In this document: in pieces, positions 14,457-21,198 of the stretch
Position numbering within the stretch: position 1 is the first letter of the stretch
Layout of the letters: every line of letters starts with the position of its first letter
DNA from: Clostridiales bacterium
GTDB taxonomy: Bacteria > Bacillota > Clostridia > Oscillospirales > Oscillospiraceae
Reading direction: 5' to 3'
Length of the DNA: 21,254 nt
NCBI GenBank assembly: GCA_004555705.1
Contig: SFHI01000047.1
Coordinates: 1 to 21,254, forward strand
The notes under the pieces: model-generated
What the model saw: only the letters and a program-made list of their open reading frames with translations
Told to the model about the DNA's origin: nothing
Databases searched by the model: none
Position numbers and translations under genes: made by a program

Positions 14457-16079
14457 TTATGCCTCGCTTTCACAAACTATTTTTCTGGTTTCCAGGATTC
14501 TGCCGGGGGCCATGCTCAGCTCGGTATAGCCCATGGCAATAAACCGCTCGGTCATTTTGGAGTCCGCGCCCAGCTCGCCGCAGATGCCCGCCCAGATGCC
14601 CGCCTCGTTGGCGGCCTGGGCGATGTGGGCCAGCAGCGCCAGCAGCGCGGGATGGTAGGGATCGTAGAACTGGCCCAGCTTGGCGTTCTGCCGGTCCACG
14701 GCCAGGGTGTACTGGGTCAGGTCGTTGGTGCCCACGCTGAAGAAAGCGGCCTCCTTGGCAAGCTCCCGGGCCAGCACGGCGGCGGCGGGAGTTTCCACCA
14801 TGACGCCGATGGGCACCTCCTTGGTGGGAACGCCCTCAGCCTCCAGCTCGGAGCGCACCCGGGCGCACAGGTCCTTGGCGGCCTTCAGCTCCCACACGGA
14901 CGCCACCATGGGGAACATGACGCTCAGGTTGCCGTAGGCGGAGGCCCGATAGATGGCCCGCAGCTGGGGCCGGAAGATATCCTCCCGGGTCAGGCAGATC
15001 CGCAGGCCCCGCAGGCCCAGGGCGGGATTCTCCTCCTGCTCCAGACCCATGTAGCTCACCTGCTTGTCCGCGCCGATGTCCAGGGTGCGGATCACCACGG
15101 GACGGTCGCCCATGGTTTCGGCCACCTTCTTATAGGCTTCAAACAGCTCATCCTCCGTCGGGAGGCTGTCTCTTCCCAGGTAGAGGAACTCACTGCGCAT
15201 CAAGCCCACGCCCTCGGCATCGGCGGCCAGGGCGGCCTCAGCGTCCTCCGGGCAGCCGATGTTGGCGCACAGCAGCAGCTTCTTGCCGGACTTGGTAACG
15301 CTCTCCCGGCCCCGGTAGGACTCCAGGGCGGCCCGGTCCGCGGCGGCCTCGGCCTGCTTCTGCTTCAGCATAGCCAGGGTCTCCTCGTCGGGGTCCATGT
15401 ACCAGGTGCCCGTGAAGCCGTCCACGGCCAGGGTTTCGCAGCTTTCCGCGTCCTCCAGGGCGATGTTGGCCTGCACCAGGGAGGGGATGTTCAGGGTTCT
15501 GGCCAGAATGGCGGTGTGGCTGGAGCCGGAGCCCTGCCGGGTGACAAAGGCCAGAATCCGCTCCCGGGGGAGCTGGATGGTCTCACTGGGGGCCAGGTCC
15601 TCGGCCACCAGCAGGAAGGAGCCCTCGGGAAGCCGGAATCCGGTATTGCCGCAGAGGATGTCGTAAATCCGCCGGGACATATCCCGGATATCCGCGCTGC
15701 GGGCATTCATGTACTCGTCATCCATGGCCGCAAAGACCTGGGCGAACTCCTCGCCGGTGTCCAGCGCCGCAATAGCTGCCGCCGCGCCGCCCTCAATGGC
15801 AGCGGCCACAGCGTCCAGGTAGTCCAGGTCCTCCAGCATGAGCATCTGGACCTCCACAATGGCGGCCTGCTCCTCGCCCAACTCCACCTTGGCCTTCTCG
15901 TAGAGGGCGCTCAGCTGCTCCCGGGCGGTTTCCCGGGCCGCGTCAAACTTTGCCTGCTCCACCTTGGGGTCGCCGGAGGAAACCGGCAGTGCCCGCTCGG
16001 TTTTCCGGTAGACCACGGCAGGTCCGATGGATACGCCGGGGAATACCGGCAGTCCAAAACCAGTTTTCATGTTTCCCAT
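14457..16079 (-). CDS. ptsI: PTS enzyme I (phosphoenolpyruvate-protein phosphotransferase)
   Basis: Enzyme I autophosphorylates with PEP and passes the phosphate to HPr. The N-terminal motif GLPVFPGVSIGPAVV and the active-site GSGSSHTAILARTL are present. The phospho-His is residue 188 counted from 16079, next to the usual 189-191. The PEP-binding barrel has GLRGLRICL, MFPMVASVWELKAAKD and SVGTNDLTQYTLAVDR, with the catalytic Cys in GICGELG. The ATG at 16079 is chosen because GGGAAA at 16085-16090 is at suitable spacing and the start is one base beyond the EIIA stop. A start at 16097 would overlap the EIIA gene, and the ATG at 16070 has no spaced ribosome binding site. Full length is about 540 residues. 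It is co-transcribed with the EIIA and HPr genes. Confidence 0.93.
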   Translation of the reverse strand: MGNMKTGFGLPVFPGVSIGPAVVYRKTERALPVSSGDPKVEQAKFDAARETAREQLSALYEKAKVELGEEQAAIVEVQMLMLEDLDYLDAVAAAIEGGAAAAIAALDTGEEFAQVFAAMDDEYMNARSADIRDMSRRIYDILCGNTGFRLPEGSFLLVAEDLAPSETIQLPRERILAFVTRQGSGSSHTAILARTLNIPSLVQANIALEDAESCETLAVDGFTGTWYMDPDEETLAMLKQKQAEAAADRAALESYRGRESVTKSGKKLLLCANIGCPEDAEAALAADAEGVGLMRSEFLYLGRDSLPTEDELFEAYKKVAETMGDRPVVIRTLDIGADKQVSYMGLEQEENPALGLRGLRICLTREDIFRPQLRAIYRASAYGNLSVMFPMVASVWELKAAKDLCARVRSELEAEGVPTKEVPIGVMVETPAAAVLARELAKEAAFFSVGTNDLTQYTLAVDRQNAKLGQFYDPYHPALLALLAHIAQAANEAGIWAGICGELGADSKMTERFIAMGYTELSMAPGRILETRKIVCESEA

Positions 16080-16080
16080 C

Positions 16081-16566
16081 TCACTTTCCCAGCTCAATGA
16101 GCACGTCCTCCGTGGTCACATCCTTGCCGGTGTGAACCTCGAAGGTGGGGAAGCTGTCGGTATTGCACACCAGCATGGGGGTGATGGTGTTCAGGCCCGC
16201 GGCCTTGATGGCCTCCAGGTCCGCCTCGATCATCAGCTGGCCCCGCTTGACCTTATCGCCGTTTTTCACATGGATGGTGAAGGGCTTGCCCTCCAGGCCC
16301 ACGGTCTCCAGGCCCACGTGGATCAGCAGCTCCGCGCCGCAGTCCGCCACCAGGCTCACCGCGTGGCCGGTCTCAAACATCATGTCCACCGTGGCGTCGC
16401 AGGGGGCGCAGACCTTGCCGTCGGTGGGGATCACGGCCACGCCGTTGCCCAGCATTCCCTCGGCAAAGGTGGGGTCGGGGACCTCCGTCACAGGAACCGC
16501 TTTGCCAGCCATGGGGGCATAAATGCCGTCCAGGCTCTTTCCGAAAAGCTTTTTAAAAAAACCCAT
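16081..16566 (-). CDS. crr: PTS glucose-type EIIA domain protein
   Basis: A stand-alone EIIA of the glucose family, 161 residues. YAPMAGKAVPVTEVPDPTFAEGMLGNG is the classic N-terminal core. H68 (ETGHAVSL) and H83 (LLIHVGLETV) match the paired active-site histidines of this family, H83 being the phospho-acceptor. It relays phosphate from HPr to the EIIB domain of the membrane permease at 12348-13826, which lacks its own EIIA. It is preceded by a GAAAGGAAG ribosome binding site, 17 bases after the antiterminator gene, and is followed within one base by ptsI, so it is in the same operon. Confidence 0.93.
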   Translation of the reverse strand: MGFFKKLFGKSLDGIYAPMAGKAVPVTEVPDPTFAEGMLGNGVAVIPTDGKVCAPCDATVDMMFETGHAVSLVADCGAELLIHVGLETVGLEGKPFTIHVKNGDKVKRGQLMIEADLEAIKAAGLNTITPMLVCNTDSFPTFEVHTGKDVTTEDVLIELGK

Positions 16567-16583
16567 ACTATTTCTTCCTTTCG

Positions 16584-17414
16584 TCAGTTATTACAGGCGC
16601 GATGGATACACAGCGCCAGATAAGCCTGCTCCGTAGCGGGAACGGGGCTCCCGCATTGTTCCCCCAGGAACCGGACGACCTCCTCCGCGCAGGCGAAGGC
16701 TTCGGGGAACTGCTCCCCCACCAACCGGTCCAATCCCGGGACTTCCCAGTCCTGCCCCCCGTGGGAGAAGGACTGCATGGCAAGAAATTTGATATGGACG
16801 ATGAGCTCGTCATAATTCAGATGCCTGGGGTTGAGCTTCAGACCGGGCCAGCCCTCCAGGATTTCCACAATGGGCCCCAGCACCCGGGTGGCCCGCATGG
16901 TTGCGTTCATGGAGCTGTCATACTCCGCGTTGACAATGTGCAGGGCAATGCTGGCAGCCTCATCCTCGGGCAGCTTCACCCCGAAACGGTCCCGAATCTG
17001 CTCCAGCGCGAACCGGCCCACCGCCAGCTCCCCGGGATAGAACACCCGCACCTCCGTCATCAGCGGATTGGGAAAGGCCATATTCTGCCGCACCCGGGAC
17101 AGGGAAAATTGGATGTGGTCCGTCAGGGTAAGGTAAATGGATTCGTTGAGCCGGTGTCCCAGCGCCTGGTTGGCATGGTCAATAATTTTTCCGCACAGCT
17201 CCAGCAGCTCCGGACTGAGGCTGGAGAACAGGGATTTGAGCTTCCCCATTTCCTCGGGGGTGTCCATGCGGAACACCTTCTCCGCCAAAGCCGGGTCCAG
17301 AGTGTCCCCCGCCCGGCACCGGAAGCCCAGGCCCTTGCCCATAACCACCAGTTCCCGGCCCGTATCGTCCAGGCAGGAAACCACATTGTTGTTGATAACC
17401 TTACTGACCTTCAA
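16584..17414 (-). CDS. licT: LicT/BglG-family transcriptional antiterminator
   Basis: A PTS-controlled RNA-binding antiterminator of 276 residues. The N-terminal CAT RNA-binding domain (about 1-55) has the family motif KVSKVINNNVVSC and GKGLGF. PRD1 follows, with candidate phospho-histidines in KIIDHANQALGHR and TLTDHIQF. PRD2 has IVHIKFLAMQSF and LALCIHRACNN. Translation most likely begins at the TTG at 17414: it follows GGGAGG (17422-17427) by seven bases and gives the usual N-terminus. An upstream in-frame ATG at 17504 lies within the RNA leader and is rejected. The RAT hairpin and terminator in its own leader imply autoregulation and control of the downstream PTS genes. The symbol is by family resemblance; GlcT is an alternative name. 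Confidence 0.93.
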   Translation of the reverse strand: MKVSKVINNNVVSCLDDTGRELVVMGKGLGFRCRAGDTLDPALAEKVFRMDTPEEMGKLKSLFSSLSPELLELCGKIIDHANQALGHRLNESIYLTLTDHIQFSLSRVRQNMAFPNPLMTEVRVFYPGELAVGRFALEQIRDRFGVKLPEDEAASIALHIVNAEYDSSMNATMRATRVLGPIVEILEGWPGLKLNPRHLNYDELIVHIKFLAMQSFSHGGQDWEVPGLDRLVGEQFPEAFACAEEVVRFLGEQCGSPVPATEQAYLALCIHRACNN

Positions 17415-17427
17415 CCGGAAACCTCCC

Positions 17428-17484
17428 AAAAATAAAGAAAACCAAATCCCACAAAAAGATGTCATTCTTGCGGAACTTGGTTTT
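17428..17484 (-). terminator. Leader terminator overlapping the RAT (antitermination switch)
   Basis: On the minus strand, AAAACCAAGTTCC (17484-17472) can pair with GGGATTTGGTTTT (17450-17438): 13 positions with two G-U pairs. The T-rich CTTTATTTTT follows, ending next to the ribosome binding site. The AAAACC of the first arm is also the 3' side of the RAT, so the two folds exclude each other. Confidence 0.85.
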
Positions 17485-17507
17485 GCCTGCCTAACCAGTA
17501 ACAACCC
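17478..17507 (-). promoter_or_regulatory. RAT (ribonucleic antiterminator) site for the LicT-family protein
   Basis: Read on the minus strand, the 30 bases begin GGGTTGTTACTG and end GGCAGGCAAAACC-A. This closely follows the consensus of LicT/BglG RAT sites (GGATTGTTACTG...GCAGGCAAAACC). It is about 20 nt after the predicted transcript start and overlaps the terminator arm. Confidence 0.9.
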
Positions 17508-17532
17508 ATGGTGTCGTTTTTAACTTTCTTAC

Positions 17533-17561
17533 AGAATAACCCGTTATTCACAATTTGTCAA
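17533..17561 (-). promoter_or_regulatory. Promoter of the PTS operon
   Basis: A consensus -35 TTGACA (17561-17556) and -10 TATTCT (17538-17533) are separated by exactly 17 bp on the minus strand. The predicted start near 17526 gives a leader of about 110 nt containing the RAT and terminator. Confidence 0.87.
17534..17549. promoter_or_regulatory. Operator-like inverted repeat in the PTS promoter
   Basis: GAATAAC-CC-GTTATTC is a perfect 7-bp inverted repeat overlapping the -10 box and spacer. The placement fits a repressor site, but no regulator is identified and chance is possible. Confidence 0.3.
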
Positions 17562-17650
17562 CGAATATCCGTCGTCCTCCGTGAAAATCGTCAATTCCTA
17601 CAGTTTCCCAAAAGGTTTTTTAGTGATAATTCCGACTCATCAGATTCCGG

Positions 17651-17679
17651 TTGCTCCCCGCCCGGGAATGTGGTATACT
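17651..17679 (+). promoter_or_regulatory. Promoter of the TIM-barrel-like gene
   Basis: TTGCTC (17651-17656) and TATACT (17674-17679) are 17 bp apart, with a TGG extended -10. The predicted leader of about 260 nt carries repeat element H. The sequence resembles the promoter at 10322-10350. Confidence 0.7.
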
Positions 17680-17726
17680 GAGGCAGAAGAACCCCGCCGG
17701 CCCCTTTCCCTCCCCCGACGGGTCGG

Positions 17727-17850
17727 TAAATTGTTGTTTACCGAATTTTTGCCGTAGGGGCGGCTATTAGCCGCCCGCAACCTAACGACTACGGAAATGT
17801 TCGTTTTATCCGTAAAAGCTCAAAAATCTTAAGCGTTCGGGCGGCTGACA
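17727..17850. repeat. Degraded mosaic element H (GTAG-hairpin type, right end missing)
   Basis: The left end TAAATTGTTGTTTA is at 17727-17740. A REP-like unit GTAG plus the perfect palindrome GGGCGGCTATTAGCCGCCC (17758-17776) follows, enclosed by CCGTAG (17752) and CTACGG (17789-17794). A remnant TTCGGGCGGCTGA near 17837-17850 may be the start of the second arm. No TAAACAACAATTTA right end is found before the next gene. The rest, to 17930, holds an AACTGT/ACAGTT hairpin and T-rich runs only. Confidence 0.65.
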
Positions 17851-17947
17851 GGAACTGTCTTTCACAGTTCAAAGCCGAAGGGGAATTTTTTTGGGCCGCC
17901 TGCCCATTTTTGTCATTTTTTCACATCACTGCAAGGAGGAACCCATT

Positions 17948-18865
17948 ATGAAACGAATTTTAGACTGCCGGGCATCTGATTTCCGCTCCATGGGGAAGCA
18001 GGAGCTTCTGGCCGCCATTGCGGGGGCCGAGGGCCGGACCCTGGCCTGTGAAACCATCGGCTCCCTGGCCCCCATGCTGGGGGACGTGACCAACGCCGAG
18101 TTTGCCGCGGCCATGGGGGCGGACATCCTGCTGCTGAACCTGTTTGACGTAAAGAACCCCGTCATTCACGGACTTCCTCCCACGCCGCCCCAGAACGTGA
18201 TCCGCAAGCTCCGGGAGCTGACCGGGCGGCCCATCGGCATCAACCTGGAGCCGGTGGAGCAGTCCCTGGGGGAGGAGGGCTCCATGTGGGCCCTGACCGA
18301 CGGACGGAAGGCCACCCTGGAGAACGCCCGGCTGGCGGCGGACATGGGGGTCAATTTCCTGCTCCTCACCGGAAATCCCGGCATCGGGGTCACCAACGAG
18401 GCCATTGTCCAGACCCTTCGCCTGTTCAAGCAGGAGCTGGGGGACCGGCTGATCCTGGCCGCCGGAAAGATGCACGCTTCCGGCATCCTGAGCGAGGGCG
18501 CCGAGCAGATTCTCACCCCCCGGGATGTGGAGAGCTTTGCTGAGGCCGGAGCGGACATCCTGCTGCTCCCCGCCCCCGGTACGGTTCCGGGCATCACGGT
18601 GGAGTACGCCCGGGAGTTGGTGAGCCTGGCCCACAGCTTAGGGATGCTGACCATCACCGCCATCGGCACCTCCCAGGAGGGCGCGGACGTGGCGACCATT
18701 CGCCAGATTGCCCTGATGTGCAAGATGACCGGTACGGACATCCACCACCTGGGCGACGCAGGTTACGGCGGCATCTCCCTGCCCGAGAACATCCAGGCCT
18801 ACTCCGTTGCCATCCGGGGCATCCGCCACACCTACCGCCGCATGGCCGCCTCCCCCAACCGGTGA
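17948..18865 (+). CDS. TIM-barrel-like protein of unknown function (DUF7916-like)
   Basis: A 305-residue cytoplasmic protein with the alternating strand/helix pattern and Asp/Glu/Gly loops of a TIM barrel. Examples are GADILLLNLFDV near 58, GRPIGINLEPVEQ near 94, VNFLLLTGNPGIGVT near 136 and AGADILLLPAPGTVPG near 197. The C-terminal part has GTSQEGAD and GDAGYGG. I recall similar proteins next to PTS genes in Firmicutes, sometimes mislabelled as HAD hydrolases and now placed in a DUF family (DUF7916, from memory). No HAD motif is present here. The ATG at 17948 is preferred because AAGGAGG (17934-17940) precedes it; an in-frame ATG at 17891 lacks one. It is divergent from the PTS operon, so a role in metabolising the imported sugar is possible but unproven. 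Confidence 0.8.
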   Translation: MKRILDCRASDFRSMGKQELLAAIAGAEGRTLACETIGSLAPMLGDVTNAEFAAAMGADILLLNLFDVKNPVIHGLPPTPPQNVIRKLRELTGRPIGINLEPVEQSLGEEGSMWALTDGRKATLENARLAADMGVNFLLLTGNPGIGVTNEAIVQTLRLFKQELGDRLILAAGKMHASGILSEGAEQILTPRDVESFAEAGADILLLPAPGTVPGITVEYARELVSLAHSLGMLTITAIGTSQEGADVATIRQIALMCKMTGTDIHHLGDAGYGGISLPENIQAYSVAIRGIRHTYRRMAASPNR

Positions 18866-18872
18866 AGAAATT

Positions 18873-19121
18873 GACAAATTGTTGTTTGAAAGTGCGCGTT
18901 ACAAATTATCTGTCATTGCGAACCAGTCCGCAGACTGGTGTGGCAATCCCCCGGGTAGAGGGAAAATGTACCGAATAGCACCCGAAAAACGGGGATTGTT
19001 TCGGTTCTTGGCGGTAATCGCTACCTGGTTCCATGGGGCCGGGGGATTGCCACGCCAGTGTGCGCACTGGCTCGCAATGACAGCATTTTTCCGGGTGCGC
19101 AGGTGAAAACACCAATTGATC
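18873..19121. repeat. Intergenic mosaic element J (CATTGCG type, inverted relative to element G)
   Basis: The left end is GACAAATTGTTGTTTGAAAG from 18873 and the right end is AAAACACCAATTGATC, ending 19121, so the two ends are of different variants. Arms are at 18910-18952 and 19041-19083, with inner hairpins CCAGTC/GACTGG and CCAGTG/CACTGG. The core (GAGGGAAAATGTACCG, GCTACCTGGTTCCATGG) is the reverse complement of that at 13936-14183, with a diverged centre. It sits between convergent genes. Confidence 0.83.
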
Positions 19122-19134
19122 GCTGTTCCGGCAG

Positions 19135-19182
19135 AGAGACACCAGGCGCGGTTCCCCATGGGGAATCGCGCCCGGTGTCTCT
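19135..19182 (-). terminator. Long hairpin at the 3' end of ftsH
   Basis: AGAGACACC (19135-19143) pairs with GGTGTCTCT (19174-19182). The stem continues through GGCGCG/CGCGCC to TTCCCC/GGGGAA, giving about 22 paired positions with few mismatches. It includes the first base of the ftsH stop codon. The downstream tail is poor in T, so it may act as an RNA 3' stabiliser as well as a terminator. Confidence 0.65.
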
Positions 19183-21077
19183 TATTCCTGCTCCTTCGGA
19201 GCTTCCTGCGGCTCGTCGAAGCCGTCGAACAGCACGGTCTGGGTGGCCTCGCCCAGCTCCTTGCCCTCCATCATCCGGGCGAACTGTTCGCCGCTGATGG
19301 ACTCGTTGGCCAGCAGATAATCCGAAAGCTCCCGGAGCTTGTCCGCGTGGTCGGTGAGTATTTTCCGGCAGTGGTCGTAGGCCCGGTCGATCAGGCTCTT
19401 GACCTCCTCGTCGATGGTGCCCGCCACCTTCTCGGAGTAGCTCTTGGTGGTCTGGTAGTCCCGGCCGATGAACACCTCGCCCCCGTCCAGGTAGGACACA
19501 GTGCCCAGCCGCTCACACATACCGTAGCGGGCCACCATATCCTTGGCCAGCTTGGTGGCCCGGTCGATGTCGTTGGAGGCCCCCACGGAGATATCCCCCA
19601 GGAACACATCCTCCGCCACACGGCCGCCCAGCAGGCCCACGATCTGCTCGTACATCTCGTTGCGGGTCAGGTTGGAGGAATCCTCCTTGGGCAGATACCA
19701 GGTGGCGCCCAGGGAGCTGCCCCGGGGCACAATGGAGATATGCCGCACCGGGTCATGGGTGGGCAGGTAGTACATGGCAATGGCGTGGCCGGACTCGTGG
19801 ATGGCGGTGGTTTTCAGGTCCCGGCGGGACTGGACACGGCTCTTCTTCGCAGGGCCCGCCAGAATCTTCATCATGGCCTCGTTCATATCCTCCATGGTCA
19901 GCGCCATGCGGTTTTCCCGGGCGGCCAGGATGGCGGCCTCGTTTAAGAGGTTGCTAAGGTCCGCCCCGGTGAAGCCGGAGGTAGAGCGGGCCACGGTGCG
20001 CAGGTTCACATCCTCCGCCAGTTTCTTGCCCTTGGCGTGGACCTTCAGGATTTCCTCCCGGCCTTTCACGTCGGGCACGCCCACATGAATCTGTCGGTCG
20101 AACCGGCCGGGCCGCAGCAGGGCGGGGTCCAGAATGTCAGGACGGTTGGTGGCTGCCATGACGATGACCCCCTCGGTGCGGCCGAAGCCGTCCATCTCCA
20201 CCAGCAGCTGGTTCAGGGTCTGCTCCTTCTCGTCGTGGCCGCCTCCCAGGCCGGAGCCCCGCTTGCGGCCCACCGCGTCGATTTCATCGATGAAGATGAT
20301 GGCAGGAGCCACCTTCTTGGCCTGGTCAAACAGGTCCCGAACCCGGCTGGCGCCCACGCCCACATACATCTCCACAAAGTCGGAGCCGGAGATGGACAGG
20401 AACTGCACGTCCGCCTCCCCCGCCACAGCCCGGGCCAGCAGGGTCTTGCCGGTGCCCGGAGGGCCTACCAGCAGCAGGCCGTGGGGAATCCTCGCGCCGA
20501 TTTCCGTATATTTGCCGGGGTCGCGCAGGAAGTCCACCACCTCCCGCAGCTCCTCCTTCTCCTCATCGGCGCCCGCCACGTCGGCGAAGGTGACCTTCTT
20601 CCCGTCAGGAACCCCCAGGACGGTTCTGGCCTTGCCGAAATTGCTCATGGGATTGCCGGCGCTGTTCATCCGGCCCATAAACATGGCCCACAGCAGCAGC
20701 AAAACCACGCCCACGGTGAGCAGGGGGAAAATCAGCTCCGAGGCGGAGAAGCCCTTCTCCGGCACGAAATCATAGCCCTGCAGCACCCCGGATTCCCGCT
20801 GGCTCTGGAGCAGGTCATTCATTTCCAGACGGAAGCTCTGAGGGTCAGCCAGGGTGGTGGTAACGGAGGTTTTGCCGTTGATGGGCGTGCGCAGCTCCAT
20901 GGTGATGGTCTGGTCCTCCACCACGAAGGACTTGACCTGCTCCGCGCGGAACAGGTCCACCACCTGAGAGTAGCTCAGGGTGGCGCCTTTCTGACTGAAC
21001 AGCCCGCTGGTCCAGGAGAACACCAGCACCAGCACAGCCACATATATCAGGATGGGAATAATTCTTCTGTTCTTCAA
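19182..21077 (-). CDS. ftsH: ATP-dependent zinc metalloprotease FtsH
   Basis: A membrane-anchored AAA+ protease that degrades misfolded membrane and regulatory proteins. Counting from the TTG at 21077 it has 631 residues, a normal length. A first TM helix (RRIIPILIYVAVLVLVFSW) is followed by an extracellular FtsH-ext domain and a second TM near residues 95-115. The Walker A GPPGTGKT is at about 205-212, with Walker B IIFIDEIDA and the second region of homology GVIVMAATNRPDILDPALLRPGRFDRQ. The zinc motif HESGH is at 427-431. The TTG start is chosen because AAAAGGAG (21088-21095) precedes it and it gives the usual short N-terminus. An upstream TTG at 21152 falls inside an AATTGACAATT repeat and has no ribosome binding site. 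No clear promoter was found; the -10-like TATTAT near 21110 lacks a good -35. Confidence 0.95.
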   Translation of the reverse strand: MKNRRIIPILIYVAVLVLVFSWTSGLFSQKGATLSYSQVVDLFRAEQVKSFVVEDQTITMELRTPINGKTSVTTTLADPQSFRLEMNDLLQSQRESGVLQGYDFVPEKGFSASELIFPLLTVGVVLLLLWAMFMGRMNSAGNPMSNFGKARTVLGVPDGKKVTFADVAGADEEKEELREVVDFLRDPGKYTEIGARIPHGLLLVGPPGTGKTLLARAVAGEADVQFLSISGSDFVEMYVGVGASRVRDLFDQAKKVAPAIIFIDEIDAVGRKRGSGLGGGHDEKEQTLNQLLVEMDGFGRTEGVIVMAATNRPDILDPALLRPGRFDRQIHVGVPDVKGREEILKVHAKGKKLAEDVNLRTVARSTSGFTGADLSNLLNEAAILAARENRMALTMEDMNEAMMKILAGPAKKSRVQSRRDLKTTAIHESGHAIAMYYLPTHDPVRHISIVPRGSSLGATWYLPKEDSSNLTRNEMYEQIVGLLGGRVAEDVFLGDISVGASNDIDRATKLAKDMVARYGMCERLGTVSYLDGGEVFIGRDYQTTKSYSEKVAGTIDEEVKSLIDRAYDHCRKILTDHADKLRELSDYLLANESISGEQFARMMEGKELGEATQTVLFDGFDEPQEAPKEQE

Positions 21078-21130
21078 ATTGGGAAATCTCCTTTTCTCAG
21101 GTTTCCATAATATGCTGTCAGTTAAAGCAG

Positions 21131-21190
21131 TGTTTAGGGAACGAATTGACAATTAACAATTGACAATTAAGGTGTCCCTTCGGGACGAAT
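21131..21190. repeat. Decayed AATTGACAATT-type element L upstream of ftsH
   Basis: TGTTTA at about 21131, then GAATTGACAATTAACAATTG and the hairpin GTCCCTTCGGGAC. These follow the same order as the left half of the element at 12048-12241 (TGTTTA, GAATTGACAATTGA..., GTCCCTACGGGAC). No right half is present; another element starts about ten bases later. Confidence 0.6.
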
Positions 21191-21198
21191 GAAAAGAT

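Noticed and set aside
14406..16100. Long open frame on the plus strand opposite ptsI
   Set aside because: Antisense shadow of a gene with a complete set of enzyme I motifs; the translation is Gly/His/Gln-rich with no recognisable domain.
17415..17504. Upstream ATG start for the antiterminator
   Set aside because: It would translate the RAT and terminator. The TTG at 17414 has GGGAGG and gives the conserved N-terminus.
21078..21152. Upstream TTG start for ftsH
   Set aside because: It is inside an AATTGACAATT repeat remnant with no ribosome binding site. The TTG at 21077 follows AAAAGGAG and fits family length.
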